This document shows positions 62,533 through 64,000 of a stretch of 64,000 nucleotides of DNA, piece by piece. The DNA is from an uncultured Alphaproteobacteria bacterium (GTDB taxonomy: Bacteria > Pseudomonadota > Alphaproteobacteria > GCA-2731375): positions 760,557 to 824,556 of the forward strand of contig CATOSZ010000003.1 of NCBI GenBank assembly GCA_951812805.1. The letters run 5' to 3'. The first letter of the stretch is position 1. Every line of letters starts with the position of its first letter. Under the pieces are notes generated by a model. That model had not been told where the DNA came from. It did not search any database and saw only the letters and a program-made list of their open reading frames with translations. Both the position numbers and the translations under genes were made by a program.

Positions 62533-62900
62533 ATCCGGTCCGCCTCCAGGCCCTCGATTTCCAGGGCGGCCGCCCAGTAGCGTCTGTCCTGGGTGGGAGA
62601 GCGCGCGGTGTAGCGGATGGCGCCGGCACCGCCGCGCACCCGCGCCCGGCGAAGGACGCCATCGTGCGGGTCGCGCCAGGCGAACCAGCGGTGGGCATGG
62701 CGCGCCGCCCAGGCCCGGAAGCGCGCGAGATCGGCGTCGCTGTCGAGATGGACCCGCACGATGCGCACCAGCAGCGCCGAGGTCGACCGGCGGGCCTGGC
62801 GCACCGCGCCGCTCTCGAACGCCGTGCGGCGGACGTCGGTGTCTTGAACGACCTCATAGCCATCGGCCTCGACGACCGCGTATGCGGGCCACGCGGTCAT
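62529..62900 (-). CDS. Small phage tail protein (upstream of DUF1833)
   Basis: 123 residues from the ATG at 62900, overlapping the tape-measure stop by four bases (ATGA). Beta-rich: AYAVVEADGYEVVQDTDVRR, then STSALLVRIVRVHLDSDADL and RWFAWRDPHDGVLRRARVRG, ending RRYWAAALEIEGLEADRI. This pattern (W-x-D-P-x-D, late A-A-x-x-x-E) matches small proteins placed between tape measure and tip genes. A structural tail-tip role is likely by position; family name not certain. Confidence 0.75.
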   Translation of the reverse strand: MTAWPAYAVVEADGYEVVQDTDVRRTAFESGAVRQARRSTSALLVRIVRVHLDSDADLARFRAWAARHAHRWFAWRDPHDGVLRRARVRGGAGAIRYTARSPTQDRRYWAAALEIEGLEADRI

Positions 62901-64000
62901 CGGGCGCCGCCACGCCTCATGATCGTCTTGACCATACCCTCGACAATGCCGCCGTTCAGGCCGTCGGTGACGACCAGGTCGATCACCCATTGCCCGTCCT
63001 CAAAGCGCGCGGTGCGGCTCACCTCGCGCTGTGGCGTGCCCTGATTGCTGATGTTGATGACGGGGGCGGCCGGCGGCGGCACGGCGGGCGCGCGGGCCTT
63101 CGCCGCCGCATCGCCGGCCGGTGCATCGCCGCGCGGCACCACTTCGTAGGCGACGGGGATCTGCTCGGACCGCAGCCGGTCCGCGAAGTGGCGCCCGCGC
63201 GGCGGGGCGAATAGCCCGGCCAGATCGTCCTTCACACGCTCGGGCAGCGTCAGCGCCACCTCGGCCCTGACGGCGAGGTCGAGGGGGAGGGCGCCCGGCA
63301 TCCGGGCGAGGTTGTCGCGGTGGCGCGGGTCCCGCGCCGTCAGCACCTCCTCGCCCTTCTCCAGGATCGCCGGCATCTCCCGAGGCCCAATGCCCACGAC
63401 CCCGCCGGTGTGCCAGCGCCGGGCCTGGGCGAAGATCGCGGGCGGCACGGCGCGCCGGGCGCCGCCGGGGGCGCCGACGATGCCGCCGGCGTGGAATAGC
63501 CGGAAGTCGTGTGGCCCGACGCCGCCCGGGTTGTCGAACCCGACGCCGGAGTCGGCGAGGGCGTTCCCGCCGCCGAACAGGCTACCGAGCATATCGCCGA
63601 AGCCGCTCGCCAGCGGCCCGGTGATGTTCTGCCGGATGGCGGCCCGCGCCATCTCGGCGATGATGTGGTCGGCGAGATCGCTGACCTCGAGCTTGCCCGA
63701 CGTCACGAAGCCGGTGAGTGCGTCCTCCATGCGCTTGGCGCCGTCGCCCACGGCGTCCTCGGCCCGCTGGCCGGCGTCCGTCGCCGCTTCGCCATAGTCT
63801 TTCAAGCCCCGAATCGCGCCGTCTTGCCAGTGCCGGGAGGCGCGCAGCCGGCGTTCAGCCTCTTCCTCGGCCGCCTCGATCGCCTTGTTTCGGTGCCCCT
63901 CTTCCTCGGCCGCCAGATCGCGCCGGCGCTTGGCCTCGGCCTCGTCCAGCTCGCGGATCTTCTCGGCGGCGATCCGCTCGACCTCGGCCCGCCGGGCGGC
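62897..64000 (-). CDS. Phage tail tape-measure protein, C-terminal part (cut by window edge)
   Basis: The frame is open to the last base, so the gene continues outside. The visible N-side is a charged coiled coil (RAEVERIAAEKIRELDEAEA and onward, rich in Glu/Arg/Lys). It leads to the conserved lambda H-type C-terminal domain: ALTGFVTSGKLEVSDLADHI, AEMARAAIRQNITGPLASGF and a glycine-rich end (SLFGGGNALADSGVGFDNPG) with FHAGGIVGAPGG. Tape-measure proteins set tail length and are ejected with DNA. A TTG internal start at 63805 is not used because the frame is open before it. Confidence 0.88.
   Translation of the reverse strand, partial: AARRAEVERIAAEKIRELDEAEAKRRRDLAAEEEGHRNKAIEAAEEEAERRLRASRHWQDGAIRGLKDYGEAATDAGQRAEDAVGDGAKRMEDALTGFVTSGKLEVSDLADHIIAEMARAAIRQNITGPLASGFGDMLGSLFGGGNALADSGVGFDNPGGVGPHDFRLFHAGGIVGAPGGARRAVPPAIFAQARRWHTGGVVGIGPREMPAILEKGEEVLTARDPRHRDNLARMPGALPLDLAVRAEVALTLPERVKDDLAGLFAPPRGRHFADRLRSEQIPVAYEVVPRGDAPAGDAAAKARAPAVPPPAAPVINISNQGTPQREVSRTARFEDGQWVIDLVVTDGLNGGIVEGMVKTIMRRGGAR

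Larger units (their letters stand above)
57457..64000 (-). mobile_element. Prophage tail-tip module (siphophage type), runs off the window
   Basis: Five minus-strand genes in lambda-like order: tape measure, short tail protein, DUF1833, NlpC/P60, J-like host specificity. The genes overlap by a few bases, as in phage operons. The chromosomal side ends between 57340 and 57456. No integrase, repressor or attachment repeat is in view; the other end lies outside the window. Confidence 0.85.

Noticed and set aside
61124..62580. Plus-strand ORFs over the NlpC and DUF1833 genes
   Set aside because: Shadows of overlapping phage genes; all phage motifs are on the minus strand.

Overview
The window is GC-rich (many long antisense shadow ORFs), and its gene repertoire points to an alphaproteobacterium with a versatile catabolic lifestyle: hydantoinase/oxoprolinase subunits, acyl-CoA enzymes, a UbiD-type decarboxylase, glutathione transferases, a corrinoid methyl-transfer operon, an Flp-type pilin, and a class II fumarase next to a ribbon-helix-helix gene. 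The lineage is inferred from gene content and composition only. No rRNA, tRNA or CRISPR array was found.

Region by region. 1-5.7 kb is a decaying nucleotide-sugar/exopolysaccharide locus. It holds the C-terminal cupin part of a ManC-type enzyme, a 40-codon galU remnant, and a UDP-glucuronate decarboxylase cut at its catalytic tyrosine. A single-ORF IS66-family element sits at the break and also truncates a convergent membrane spermidine-synthase-like gene. 5.7-18.4 kb is ordinary chromosome: an SDR, a TPR protein, a citryl-CoA-lyase-like protein, a RidA-like protein, an AT-rich islet with a membrane protein, a PPOX/VOC pair divergent from a LysR regulator, then a tight SDR-hyuA-hyuB-DMT transporter operon and a GST. 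18.4-20.2 kb is a nest of a REP-associated tyrosine transposase (RAYT): one intact copy, several decayed 5' ends, 26-bp inverted ends, and two copies of a 126-bp element predicted to fold as a three-way junction. A third copy, flanked by two small RAYT-derived MITEs, lies at 46.4-46.85 kb.

20.2-35.9 kb carries housekeeping and catabolic genes: GNAT, nitronate-monooxygenase-like, SnoaL-like, RHH, fumC, a large secreted metzincin protease, an Asp/Glu racemase-like protein, ligA, UbiD, DUF4197, and a carbamoyltransferase/SxtJ pair. 36.0-41.6 kb is the most coherent system. It is a six-gene operon with a UroD/MtaA-type methyltransferase, a corrinoid protein, a MtrH-like pterin methyltransferase and an ASKHA ferredoxin reactivator, plus two unrecognised partners: one with two FPCG-x-x-H motifs, one small and four-cysteine. 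Together they would move a methyl group from an unknown donor through cobalamin to tetrahydrofolate. 41.6-46.2 kb holds an orphan Flp pilin, a thioesterase, an LLM oxidoreductase, a thiolase-like/DUF35 pair, an isochorismatase-like hydrolase and a GST.

46.9-57.3 kb carries an acyl-CoA ligase/dehydrogenase/glutamine amidotransferase operon. An IS21-family element separates it from a truncated enoyl-CoA hydratase and a four-domain rhodanese. A DUF1445/MetE-like/GNAT operon follows. From 57.46 kb to the window end the minus strand is the tail-tip module of a siphophage-type prophage (tape measure, tail protein, DUF1833, NlpC/P60, J-like host-specificity protein), which continues beyond the window.
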